From Dehalococcoidia bacterium (GTDB lineage Bacteria > Chloroflexota > Dehalococcoidia > UBA1151 > UBA1328): DNA of 10,196 nt. Below are positions 1 through 6,051 of the stretch, in pieces (the first letter of the stretch is position 1; the number at the start of each line of letters is the position of its first letter). The translations under genes were made by a program, and so were the position numbers. Where the stretch lies: NCBI GenBank assembly GCA_030745955.1, contig JASLNQ010000057.1, forward strand, positions 1-10,196. The letters are read 5' to 3'. Below the pieces are notes generated by a model that saw only the letters and a program-made list of their open reading frames with translations, was not told the origin of the DNA and ran no database searches.

Positions 1-1019
1 TTCTCTGCGTCGAACACGGTTACGAGCGTCGGGTCGAAGTTACCGAAGTGCTCCTTCCCGAAACCACCGAAAGCCTGCGGGTCGAAGTTCTCCAGGTGCT
101 CCGGCTTGAAACCGTCGACAGCGTTGGGGTCGAAGTTACCGACGTGCTCCGGTCCAAACCCGGCCATTGCCGAGGGATCGAAGTTGGCGATGTGCTCCGG
201 CCCAAACCCGGCCATTGCGTTGGGGTCGAAGTTCTGGAAGTGGTCCTGCCCGAACCCGGCAACAGCGTTGGGATCGAAGTTCTGGAACTGATCCTTGCCA
301 AATCCGCCCACAGCGTTGGGATCGAAGTTCTGGAAGTGCTCCTGTCCGAACCCTGCTACTGCGTTGGGGTCGAAGTTCTGGAACTGGTCCTGTCCAAACC
401 CGCCCATGGCGTTGGGATCGAAGTTAGCGAACTGGTCCTTGCCAAATCCACCTACCGCGTTGGGGTCGAAGTTTGCGAACTGGTCCGCGCCAAAGCCACC
501 CATTGCTGCCGGGTCGAAGTTGGCGAAGTGGTCCTTCCCGAACCCTGCGACTGCGTCGGGGTCGAAGTTGGCGAACTGGTCGGCGTTGAAGTCCTTGTAT
601 GCGTCAGGCTCGAAGTCCGGATCCAAATTCGGGTCACCACCAGCGTTGGGGTCGAAGTTCGGGTCACCACCAGCGTTGGGATCGAAGTTCGGGTCACCCC
701 CAGCGTTGGGATCGAAGTTCGGGTCACCCCCAGCGTTGGGGTCGAAGTTCGGGTCACCCCCGGGGTTGGGGTCGAAACCATCCTCGGGAGGAGGCGGCGG
801 GTCCTGGAAGTTGTCGTCGGGCGGCGGCTCGTGGAAATCGTCGCCAGGTGGCGGCTCGTGGAAATCGTCGCCAGGTGGCGGGCCGTAATCATCGCCAGGA
901 GGCGGGCCTTCGGGTGGCGGCTCGTGGCCGTCGGCCATTGCCGGCATCACTGCAAGTGCTGCGAGTACGAAAACGATGAATATTGCGACGATGCGGCGCG
1001 TGTCGGTTCCTGAAATCAT
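1..1019 (-). CDS. Secreted tandem-repeat protein, C-terminus beyond window
   Basis: This minus-strand frame stays open from an ATG at 1019 to the left edge, giving 339 residues with no stop. A GGAG ribosome site lies 10 nt upstream. Residues 1-29 form a classic signal peptide: Arg-Arg at 8-9, a hydrophobic core at 10-25, and cleavage probably after AMA at 27-29. Three repeat zones follow: four Pro-rich units of the PPPGDDF type (about residues 39-73), five FDPNAGGDPN decapeptides (82-131), and twelve 16-residue units of the type FGKDQFANFDPNAVGG (144-335), with unit 13 starting at the edge. Phe, Asp and Pro of FDP and the Gly-Phe pair are nearly invariant, so the protein frame is under selection. 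It is probably exported and exposed at the cell surface. Asp/Asn density would suit calcium binding, but that is a guess. The gene starts 18 bp after the lipoprotein stop, so the two are probably co-transcribed. I do not recognise a named family. Confidence 0.85.
   Translation of the reverse strand, partial: MISGTDTRRIVAIFIVFVLAALAVMPAMADGHEPPPEGPPPGDDYGPPPGDDFHEPPPGDDFHEPPPDDNFQDPPPPPEDGFDPNPGGDPNFDPNAGGDPNFDPNAGGDPNFDPNAGGDPNFDPNAGGDPNLDPDFEPDAYKDFNADQFANFDPDAVAGFGKDHFANFDPAAMGGFGADQFANFDPNAVGGFGKDQFANFDPNAMGGFGQDQFQNFDPNAVAGFGQEHFQNFDPNAVGGFGKDQFQNFDPNAVAGFGQDHFQNFDPNAMAGFGPEHIANFDPSAMAGFGPEHVGNFDPNAVDGFKPEHLENFDPQAFGGFGKEHFGNFDPTLVTVFDAE
15..590 (-). repeat. Twelve tandem 48-bp coding repeats
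   Basis: Twelve consecutive 48-bp units encode 16-residue repeats of the form F-G-x-[DE]-[QH]-F-x-N-F-D-P-x-A-[VM]-x-G. Central units are closest to each other. Units near the left edge diverge (for example PEHI, PEHV, PEHL in place of KDQF), and unit 12 loses the final A-V-x-G pattern. A further unit begins at 14 and leaves the window. Because units are in frame and have no unique spacers, this is a coding array and not a CRISPR. Confidence 0.93.
627..776 (-). repeat. Five tandem 30-bp coding repeats
   Basis: Five consecutive 30-bp units encode FDPNPGGDPN once and then FDPNAGGDPN four times. The DNA copies differ almost only at third positions (GAC/GAT, GGG/GGT), which indicates recent duplication. 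The FDPNA core is shared with the 48-bp array downstream, so both arrays probably grew from one ancestral FDPNA motif. A Pro-rich block with four PPPxDD units lies just before it, at about 801-905. Confidence 0.93.
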
Positions 1020-1037
1020 TTGGTTATTGCTCCGCCA

Positions 1038-1898
1038 TCAACTCGTGGCACATTTGAATCCTGAAGTAAGACGATCGAACCTGATCTGCAGCGCGGTGGC
1101 ATCGGGGCCGGTCGTGGTGAGGGACACCTGCGTTCCGGAGCCCTGGCATGTCCAGGCGCCGATGAGGCCGCCGTTGGCATTGCCGCCAGCGGCGTCGGCT
1201 GACAGGAATCCCCCGAACCTCCCGGTCTGACCGTCGACGCTCAGGTCGCCCTCGCTGATTGGTGTGAAGGTCAGATCGGGCTGGTTTATTGTCTGGATGT
1301 TGTAGGTCAGATCGACGGTAGCCTGTGGGCTGTCACCCGCCCCTGGTTGCCAGAAGAGGACGACATTTGCGCCGTTGTAATCGAAGGTCATCAGACCCTG
1401 TTCATTGCTGGCGTCAGTTTCGGTCCACCCGCTGACGCTCAAATCTGAGTCCCTGAAAGTGGAGTCCTGGTCCAGCTCGATCGAGAACCCGAAGGCGTCG
1501 TACACATTCGTCAGTGGAACGGGCGTTGGCGTTGGCGTCGGAGTCGGGGTCGGCGAAGGCACGGCGGTCGGTGCAGGCGTGGCCGTCGGTGCAGACGGGG
1601 GCGCCGTCGTGGCCGATGGCACTGGTGCCGGGACCGTGGTTGGCGCTGGCGTTGGAGCCGTGGTCGGCTCGGGCGCAGGTGTCGCGGTTGGCTCTGGCGC
1701 CGGTGCTGTTGTCGGCGTGGGCACGCTGGTCGGGTCCGGGCTGGCGACCGTTGGGGTCGCGGCGCCGGTTTCGGCCGTTGGTGACGGTTTGTCCGAGCCG
1801 CCTGAAGAGCAGGCGACCGCGGTAAACAACAGCAGGACAGCGGTGTAACCGAGCCAGGCCGAGACCCGGGTTGGTTTAGCGATTAAGCCTCTCAACAT
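1038..1898 (-). CDS. Pro/Thr-rich surface lipoprotein
   Basis: This 286-aa protein starts with a lipoprotein signal: Arg-rich start, hydrophobic segment 14-27, and lipobox A-V-A-C with Cys30 as the lipidated residue. Residues 35-128 are a low-complexity Pro/Thr/Ala linker ending in a (Pro-Thr)n run. Such linkers hold a domain away from the membrane and are frequent in Chloroflexota lipoproteins. Residues 131-286 form a beta-rich globular domain with a conserved-looking start (YDAFGFSIELD) and two Cys near the end (WTC, FKC) that could form a disulfide. The domain loosely recalls PsbP/DcrB-like folds, which I cannot confirm. The ATG at 1898 is preferred because GAGGT lies 8 nt upstream; an in-frame ATG at 1925 adds nine residues but has no ribosome site. 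The gene is probably transcribed from the promoter at 2007-2034 and followed in an operon by the repeat protein. Confidence 0.85.
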   Translation of the reverse strand: MLRGLIAKPTRVSAWLGYTAVLLLFTAVACSSGGSDKPSPTAETGAATPTVASPDPTSVPTPTTAPAPEPTATPAPEPTTAPTPAPTTVPAPVPSATTAPPSAPTATPAPTAVPSPTPTPTPTPTPVPLTNVYDAFGFSIELDQDSTFRDSDLSVSGWTETDASNEQGLMTFDYNGANVVLFWQPGAGDSPQATVDLTYNIQTINQPDLTFTPISEGDLSVDGQTGRFGGFLSADAAGGNANGGLIGAWTCQGSGTQVSLTTTGPDATALQIRFDRLTSGFKCATS

Positions 1899-2006
1899 GA
1901 GCGCGTACCTCAACCTCCACTCCATGACAGGCGTTATCGACTATCACGTCCCTATAGAACAGCGCTGAACACCATGCGCGAACAGAACCACGAACTTACG
2001 TTAAAG

Positions 2007-2034
2007 ATTATATAGGACTTCCGTAATCGTTCAA
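2007..2034 (-). promoter_or_regulatory. Sigma70-like promoter for the lipoprotein/repeat operon
   Basis: On the minus strand TTGAAC (2034-2029) is followed after 16 nt by a perfect TATAAT (2012-2007). This is the most AT-rich patch in the surrounding 500 bp and lies about 110 nt upstream of the lipoprotein start. The -35 box matches consensus at four of six positions and overlaps one arm of a dyad, so a bound protein could control it. Confidence 0.6.
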
Positions 2035-2083
2035 TCGCCTATTTCATTGGTGGAGATACACATATTCTCGATAGGCGTTGAAC
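2029..2083. promoter_or_regulatory. Imperfect inverted repeat over the -35 box
   Basis: GTTCAATCGCCTAT at 2029-2042 and ATAGGCGTTGAAC at 2071-2083 are inverted copies that match at 13 positions with one extra base in the left arm. The centre is 28 bp long. The left arm contains the -35 hexamer of the lipoprotein promoter, so the pair could be operator half-sites or, less likely, a hairpin. The neighbouring LuxR-type regulator is one candidate ligand, by proximity only. Confidence 0.5.
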
Positions 2084-2120
2084 CCGGTTTACGGGGTATC
2101 GGCGATCAGGTAAGGCGGGG

Positions 2121-2219
2121 GTGTTTGACAGTGGCGTGGTGAGTGGCGGCGACGTGGGCGCGGGTGAGTGGGTGAATGGGGCGTGGGTGGTTGCGCCTGG
2201 TGCGGTGACCGGGTGTTGG
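2121..2219 (-). terminator. Candidate Rho-dependent termination region after the regulator gene
   Basis: The 99 nt directly after the regulator stop would give an RNA with about 54 C and 14 G by my count, with no strong hairpin and no U-run. Such C-over-G bubbles are typical of Rho loading sites. This is composition-based inference only. Confidence 0.35.
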
Positions 2220-2873
2220 TCAGGAATCGCTCTTGTCTGTTAGCCGGTGCCGGGTGGCGAACACCGCGGCGTCGGAGCGGCGCCTGAGGTCGAGCTTGGT
2301 CAGGATGTTGCTCACGTGGTTTCGGACCGTGTGTGGGCTGAGGACAAGGCGCTCGGCGATTTCCAGGTTGGTGAGGCCTTCGGCGACCATGAGGAGCACC
2401 TCGTGCTCGCGTTCGGACAGGTCGCGCAGGCCCGGCACGCCGCTGCTGGCATCGGTGGTCCTGAGCCGTTTGAGCACGCCGGCTGTGACCGACGGGTCGA
2501 GGGTCGAGCGCCCTTCGGCCACCGACCTCACCGCATCGACGATTGCCCGGCTGGACGTGTTCTTAAGGAGGTAGCCGCTGGCCCCGGCCATGATGGCTGC
2601 GAACACTGCGTCCTCGTCGGTGTGGGATGTGAGCATCACGACACGGGTTTCGGGCAGTTCTTCGCGCAGTCGCCGGCAGGTCTCGATACCGTCCATACCC
2701 GGCATCAGGACGTCGAGCAACACGACGTCGGGGGCGAGAACGGGCGCTTCGGCCAGGGCGGCTGCCCCGTCGGAAACGCTGGCGACCGCGGTCATGCCCT
2801 CGGCTGATTCGATCGCCGACTCGATTCCCAGCCGCACAACTTCGTGATCGTCGACAAGCATTACCCTGATCAT
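2220..2873 (-). CDS. NarL/LuxR-family response regulator
   Basis: This 217-aa protein is a complete two-domain regulator. The receiver (residues 1-120) has the acidic pair Asp8-Asp9, phospho-acceptor Asp54 in VVLLDVLMPGMDG, Thr82 and Lys104. The C-terminal HTH (about 151-210) begins with LSEREHEVL and has the typical EIAERLVLSPHTVRNHVSNI recognition helix region. It should be phosphorylated by the adjoining kinase and then bind DNA as a dimer. The ATG at 2873 overlaps the kinase stop as ATGA (when the kinase is read with eight G in its G-run), and AAGGAG lies 11 nt upstream inside the kinase gene, so translation is probably coupled. In the sequence as given, the same frame continues upstream into the kinase, so automated calling would give one 650-codon fusion. 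Targets are unknown; envelope-stress genes upstream in the operon are the natural guess. Confidence 0.93.
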   Translation of the reverse strand: MIRVMLVDDHEVVRLGIESAIESAEGMTAVASVSDGAAALAEAPVLAPDVVLLDVLMPGMDGIETCRRLREELPETRVVMLTSHTDEDAVFAAIMAGASGYLLKNTSSRAIVDAVRSVAEGRSTLDPSVTAGVLKRLRTTDASSGVPGLRDLSEREHEVLLMVAEGLTNLEIAERLVLSPHTVRNHVSNILTKLDLRRRSDAAVFATRHRLTDKSDS

Positions 2874-4172
2874 TTCGGTGCGATCTCCTTTTGCGGTGGA
2901 AGTTCGACGAGGACGCGTGTGCCCGCACCCTCGCGGCTGATCACTTCGCACGTGCCGCCGAGCTCTTCGGCCCGCGAGGTGATGTGGCCGAGACCGACCC
3001 CCCCCCGTGGTGCTGGCACTATCGAAGCCCCGGCCATTATCTTCTATCGCCACGCCGATGCCGGTGGGCCGGTACTCGACGTTGACGGTGACTTTCGTCG
3101 CACCCGAGTGCCGCAGGACGTTGGCGAGGGCCTCCTGGATGATCCGGCAGATCTGCGTTGCGGCTTCAGGTTCGAGGGCGATTTTCGGCTTTGCGCCGTC
3201 GGTATCGGCGTCGTGGGCTTCGTTGCCGTTCTTAAAGTTGGTGATGTTCAACTCGACTTCGATATCGGAGATGTTCTGGAATTCGGCAGCGAGATTTTCG
3301 AGCGCAGAACGAATGTCGCCCTGTTCCGAGAGCATCGGACTGAGGTCGTGCATGTAGTGGCGTGTCTCGAGGAGGGCGCCGCGGGCGACGGGGATGAGCT
3401 TTGCCAGCCGGCCTCCGACCTCATCGGCCCCCGTCGATTCGGCGCGGGCGGCTATCGACTCGATATTCAGGCTGAGCCCGTACAGCGATTGGGCGAGTCC
3501 GTCGTGGATCTCCCGGCGTATTCGAAAGCGCTGTTCGGCCGTGCGGAGTTGTTCCTGCTGGGAAGCTGTGACCAGTTCAAGGTTTTCGGCAGCCCGCGCC
3601 CGTTCTGCGTCGACCGCTTCGGCGCGCTTGGTGCGTTCGGCGCGGATGATCAGGTTCGCCGCTATAACGAGGGCGTACATCACCATTATCCGGGCGACCA
3701 GCCGCTGATCGTCACCGCCCGCGACATTGATCCCTGGAGACATGGCGATGGATATTGATGCATATGCGCCGGCGGTCAGCGTGACGAACAGCAGGCTGAG
3801 ACGTCGCGACGCGGTAACCAGGGCCAGGCCCATCAGCGCGGGGTAGTAGAGGACGAAGAACATGTTGCCGAAGCGGCCGATTATCATTAGCCCCCCGGTG
3901 ATGGCGATCACGTCGAAGAGGCTCATCACAACGGCGGTCACGCGTCCCACCCGTTCACCGCGCCTGAGTTTCACGTGCAGCCGGACGTTGATCACAACCA
4001 GCCCGAGCCCGATCAGGTCGACATAGAGCAGGGACAGGCCCCAGTCGGCGTCCCAGTGGTTGATGGAGGCCCAGCTGACGAGCAGGAACCACCTGACGAT
4101 TACGACAATTCTCTGATTGTGGCGGTAGTCATCGAAGTCGGCGTATGAAGGCCCGGATGCAGCGGCTTTCAT
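2870..4172 (-). CDS. Membrane histidine kinase (NarX/DegS/LiaS type), apparent frameshift
   Basis: The kinase starts at ATG 4172 (weak GAGA site). Residues 21-176 hold about six membrane segments of the same type as the two stand-alone membrane proteins upstream. A coiled linker (177-215) leads to a HisKA_3 dimerisation domain with phospho-accepting His223 in REIHDGLAQ. The ATP-binding domain has the N box around Asn351 (QEALANVLRHSGA) and the G1 box at 378-382 (DNGRG). At codon 389 a run of nine G (plus strand C 2998-3006) shifts the frame. Dropping one G restores a textbook ending: VGLGHITSRAEELGG, then REGAGTRVLVELP, and a TGA at 2872-2870 overlapping the regulator start, for a 433-aa protein. 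As written, the ATP-lid region is nonsense and the frame runs into the regulator. It probably senses membrane state through the six-helix domain. An assembly error is the simplest cause, but true inactivation or phase variation is possible. Confidence 0.88.
2998..3006 (-). other. G9 homopolymer at the kinase frameshift
   Basis: Nine consecutive C on the plus strand give G9 on the coding strand between Thr388-type codons and the Val-Gly-Leu-Gly of the G2 box. Eight G would restore kinase reading. Mononucleotide runs of this length are prone to both sequencing miscounts and replication or transcription slippage. Confidence 0.85.
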
Positions 4173-4241
4173 CGTTTTCTCGTGATTGGTTATCCCGTAA
4201 AGCAGGTGGGGATGCCGTGGTTGTATTTGACCGGGATTGGC

Positions 4242-4251
4242 GTGAATTCAC
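4242..4251. promoter_or_regulatory. 10-bp perfect palindrome upstream of the kinase
   Basis: GTGAATTCAC is a perfect 10-bp palindrome about 70 nt upstream of the kinase start. It could be an operator for a dimeric regulator or chance. I give it low weight. Confidence 0.25.
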
Positions 4252-4268
4252 ACTGAGGCCGGACACAG

Positions 4269-4321
4269 GTTATCGCATGCCCTGCGAACTCGTTGTTGAG
4301 TCCGGTCAGGCACGCGATAAC
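4269..4321 (-). promoter_or_regulatory. Long inverted repeat between PspA-like gene and kinase
   Basis: GTTATCGCATGCC (4269-4281) and GGCACGCGATAAC (4309-4321) pair over 13 positions with a single mismatch, which becomes a G-U pair in the minus-strand transcript. The loop is 27 nt. It lies in the 181-bp gap between the PspA-like stop and the kinase start. No U-run follows, so a simple intrinsic terminator is unlikely. An operator, an mRNA-processing or stabilising hairpin, or an attenuator that sets the ratio of structural to regulatory genes would fit. Nearer the PspA-like stop there is also a smaller stem, TGCGG-CCCCT-CCGCA (about 4334-4348). Confidence 0.55.
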
Positions 4322-4353
4322 GTTGTGAACGGGTTGCGGAGGGGCCGCAGCTC

Positions 4354-5409
4354 TTAGTTGGCTTTGGCTGGGGCTGGCTGCTCCAGCGCCTCGAACACGG
4401 CCTCGGGGGTGGTGTCGGCGTCGCCCTTGATGAGCGCTACAAACTCGAGGCGCGTACGGTAGATGGCCGATTCCGCCTGCCCGGCGAGTGCGAGTTGCTC
4501 GGCCGCCGGGCGAGTCCGTGCAGCCGATTCGAGATCACTCTCGAAGCTCAGCCGGGTGAGCTCTTCCAGTGCAGAACTGGCGTGTTCCAGTCCGCCCCTG
4601 AACGTGCGTGCGGCGCTGATGGCCAGTCTGGAGCCCGGTGTTTGCGGGTCCGACTGGTGGCGCCGGATGGCGAGGTCGAGCTGCTGGTACTCGGCTAGGA
4701 GCCGCCCGGTGATCTTGCCGCCCTGTTCGGCGAGTCTGCGCAGTTCTGGGCCGTGGTCTTCCGACTGCATATCCTCGAAGCCGGCGATGATCCGTTGCTC
4801 GCGGGTGAGCCCGCTCTGTGCGCGGTCCGGCCGGCTCGCACCACGGACTGCCATTTTGTCGATGGCCTTGCCCTGGTCCTCGAGCCTTTCCGTGGCGGCA
4901 CGGGCACGGTTGATCACAGCATCGAGGCGCCGCATATCGGTGCCAGCCTCCCGGAGGGCGGTATCCGCCGCCTGACTGGCCTGCGTCGATGTGCTCGTTG
5001 CGCCTTTGAGCTGCCTCGTGACGGCCCCCCTGCGGATGCCGGCCACCAGCCGTCGTTCGGCCATGAGCAGCACCTCCTGCTGGCGGCGCAGGTGTTCCTC
5101 CTGCCGTTCGATCGAAGCGATTTCGACGGCCACCTCGCGCTTCAACTCGTCGCTGAAGCGCTGTGATGTTGCGCCCTCGTCGACCTGTTGTTCGATCGTC
5201 GAGAGGCTGCCCCGTGCCTTTTGCGAGAGCGATTCGAGGCGTTCGAGGGCGAGGTCGACTTCGTACCTGGCGTTCTGGACCTGTCCCAGCGATTCCAGGT
5301 GCGGTTGCCGGGTGTCGGCCCGAATTGTCCGGGGGTCTTCGGCGGGCTCCACCAGGGAGCCCACCGCGTTACGTACCCCTCCAAACGCTTTTTTCATGAA
5401 CTGAGTCAC
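4354..5409 (-). CDS. PspA/IM30-like coiled-coil protein (tentative)
   Basis: This 351-aa soluble protein is almost entirely charged alpha helix. Residues 1-20 could form an amphipathic membrane-binding helix (MKKAFGGVRNAVGSLV), followed by A-E-D-P at 23-26. PspA/Vipp1 proteins have the same order: an N-terminal membrane helix, a KAEDP-like motif, then a long helical hairpin. Residues 40-125 and 140-185 are heptad-like helices, and the remaining part (200-328) is a second helical region longer than in typical PspA (about 220-230 aa). The start is GTG at 5409, chosen because AAGGAGG lies 5 nt upstream; an ATG four codons in (5397) is badly spaced. It follows the second membrane protein after 36 bp, so the genes are probably in one operon. 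By analogy it would bind and stabilise the inner membrane under stress. Similarity is at motif level only, so an unrelated coiled-coil protein is possible. Confidence 0.75.
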   Translation of the reverse strand: MTQFMKKAFGGVRNAVGSLVEPAEDPRTIRADTRQPHLESLGQVQNARYEVDLALERLESLSQKARGSLSTIEQQVDEGATSQRFSDELKREVAVEIASIERQEEHLRRQQEVLLMAERRLVAGIRRGAVTRQLKGATSTSTQASQAADTALREAGTDMRRLDAVINRARAATERLEDQGKAIDKMAVRGASRPDRAQSGLTREQRIIAGFEDMQSEDHGPELRRLAEQGGKITGRLLAEYQQLDLAIRRHQSDPQTPGSRLAISAARTFRGGLEHASSALEELTRLSFESDLESAARTRPAAEQLALAGQAESAIYRTRLEFVALIKGDADTTPEAVFEALEQPAPAKAN

Positions 5410-5445
5410 CGCCTCCTCCTTCCCGGGGGGCGCCGGTCTGACCGG

Positions 5446-6051
5446 CTAGTTGCTCGACGCGTGCCTGCGTTCCCGCTGTACCCGCCAGAAGTGCGATGCA
5501 AGCCCGCCAACGGCAGCGATGACGATCAGGCGAGTGATCAGTCCTTCGAGTTGCCCCGGGGCGACCTGGGACCCGTCAAGGATCTGCGTGTTGACCACGA
5601 GGCAGGTCACGGTGTAGGCGACCATCGCTGCCGCGACGTAGGCTACCGTGAACCTCCTGGGCATCACGAAACCGAAGGCCGCGATTACCGGGAAGTAGGC
5701 AACGTAGAACTGGCTGCCGAGTCCGGTTTCGGCCGGGGCCGGACCTACAGCGATCATCGTGGTGATCAATGCAAGGTCAAGCACCGAGCTGATGGCTATC
5801 AACCCGCGGTTTGCCGGGTTCTGAGCGAGCCTTCGTCCATGCAGGTAGAAGTTCACGACCATGAGGCCCACGATGGGGACTATTCCGATGGTCAGCTCTG
5901 TCTCGTTGGTTGTCAGGATCATCACCATGGTCACGCCAGCTGCGATTACGAACCAGCGGGCCCAGTTGATGACTACCTGGCCGAAGAAGATGTCTTCTGC
6001 AGCTTCACGCCGTTGGAAGTCGGCGTTGGTGTTGATTGCTTGATCGGTCAT
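5446..6051 (-). CDS. Six-helix membrane protein, kinase-sensor-like domain, copy 2
   Basis: This 201-aa protein has about six membrane segments (near 25-45, 54-72, 83-103, 116-132, 135-155, 168-188) and almost nothing else. Key positions shared with the kinase N-terminus and the next gene are W-A-R-W at 30-33, G-x-x-V-V-N at 62-67, S-x-x-D-L-A-L-I-T at 89-97, F-Y-V-A-Y-F-P at 115-121, AAMVAY at 141-146 and W-R-V-Q-R-E-R-R at 189-196. It lacks the transmitter domain, so it cannot signal by phosphotransfer itself. It may dimerise with the kinase sensor domain or anchor the coiled-coil proteins. Its ATG overlaps the previous stop as ATGA, and GGAGG lies 6 nt upstream. The basic C-terminus should be cytoplasmic. 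I do not recognise a named family. Confidence 0.85.
   Translation of the reverse strand: MTDQAINTNADFQRREAAEDIFFGQVVINWARWFVIAAGVTMVMILTTNETELTIGIVPIVGLMVVNFYLHGRRLAQNPANRGLIAISSVLDLALITTMIAVGPAPAETGLGSQFYVAYFPVIAAFGFVMPRRFTVAYVAAAMVAYTVTCLVVNTQILDGSQVAPGQLEGLITRLIVIAAVGGLASHFWRVQRERRHASSN

Larger units (their letters stand above)
1899..2219. other. Intergenic region between regulator and lipoprotein genes
   Basis: I see no gene in this stretch. Its right half (about 2121-2219) is strongly C-rich on the transcribed minus strand and probably ends the upstream operon. Its middle holds an imperfect dyad (2029-2083), and its left half a sigma70-like promoter (2007-2034) and an AT-rich leader of about 100 nt for the lipoprotein gene. 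Confidence 0.7.

Noticed and set aside
1..600. CRISPR-like array
   Set aside because: Units are directly contiguous 48-bp in-frame coding repeats with no unique spacers and no cas genes.
48..1013. Long plus-strand frame (321 codons) with repeats
   Set aside because: It is the codon-aligned antisense of the repeat protein. It has no ribosome site or signal peptide, and repeat conservation fits the minus frame.
1405..1848. Plus-strand frame rich in Val and Gly
   Set aside because: It is antisense to the Pro/Thr linker of the lipoprotein; its composition is a reflection of that low-complexity stretch.
2078..2105. Divergent plus-strand promoter using TTGAAC of the right dyad arm
   Set aside because: No acceptable -10 box is found 16-18 nt downstream, and no plus-strand gene follows.
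2844..3758. Plus-strand frame of 304 codons
   Set aside because: It lies antisense to the kinase, which has unmistakable motifs, and it has no recognisable domain.
2220..4172. Single natural hybrid kinase-regulator fusion protein
   Set aside because: The fused frame replaces the G2 box with Arg/Pro-rich nonsense, while the alternative frame restores a canonical kinase end and an ATGA overlap. Two genes with a frameshift fit better.
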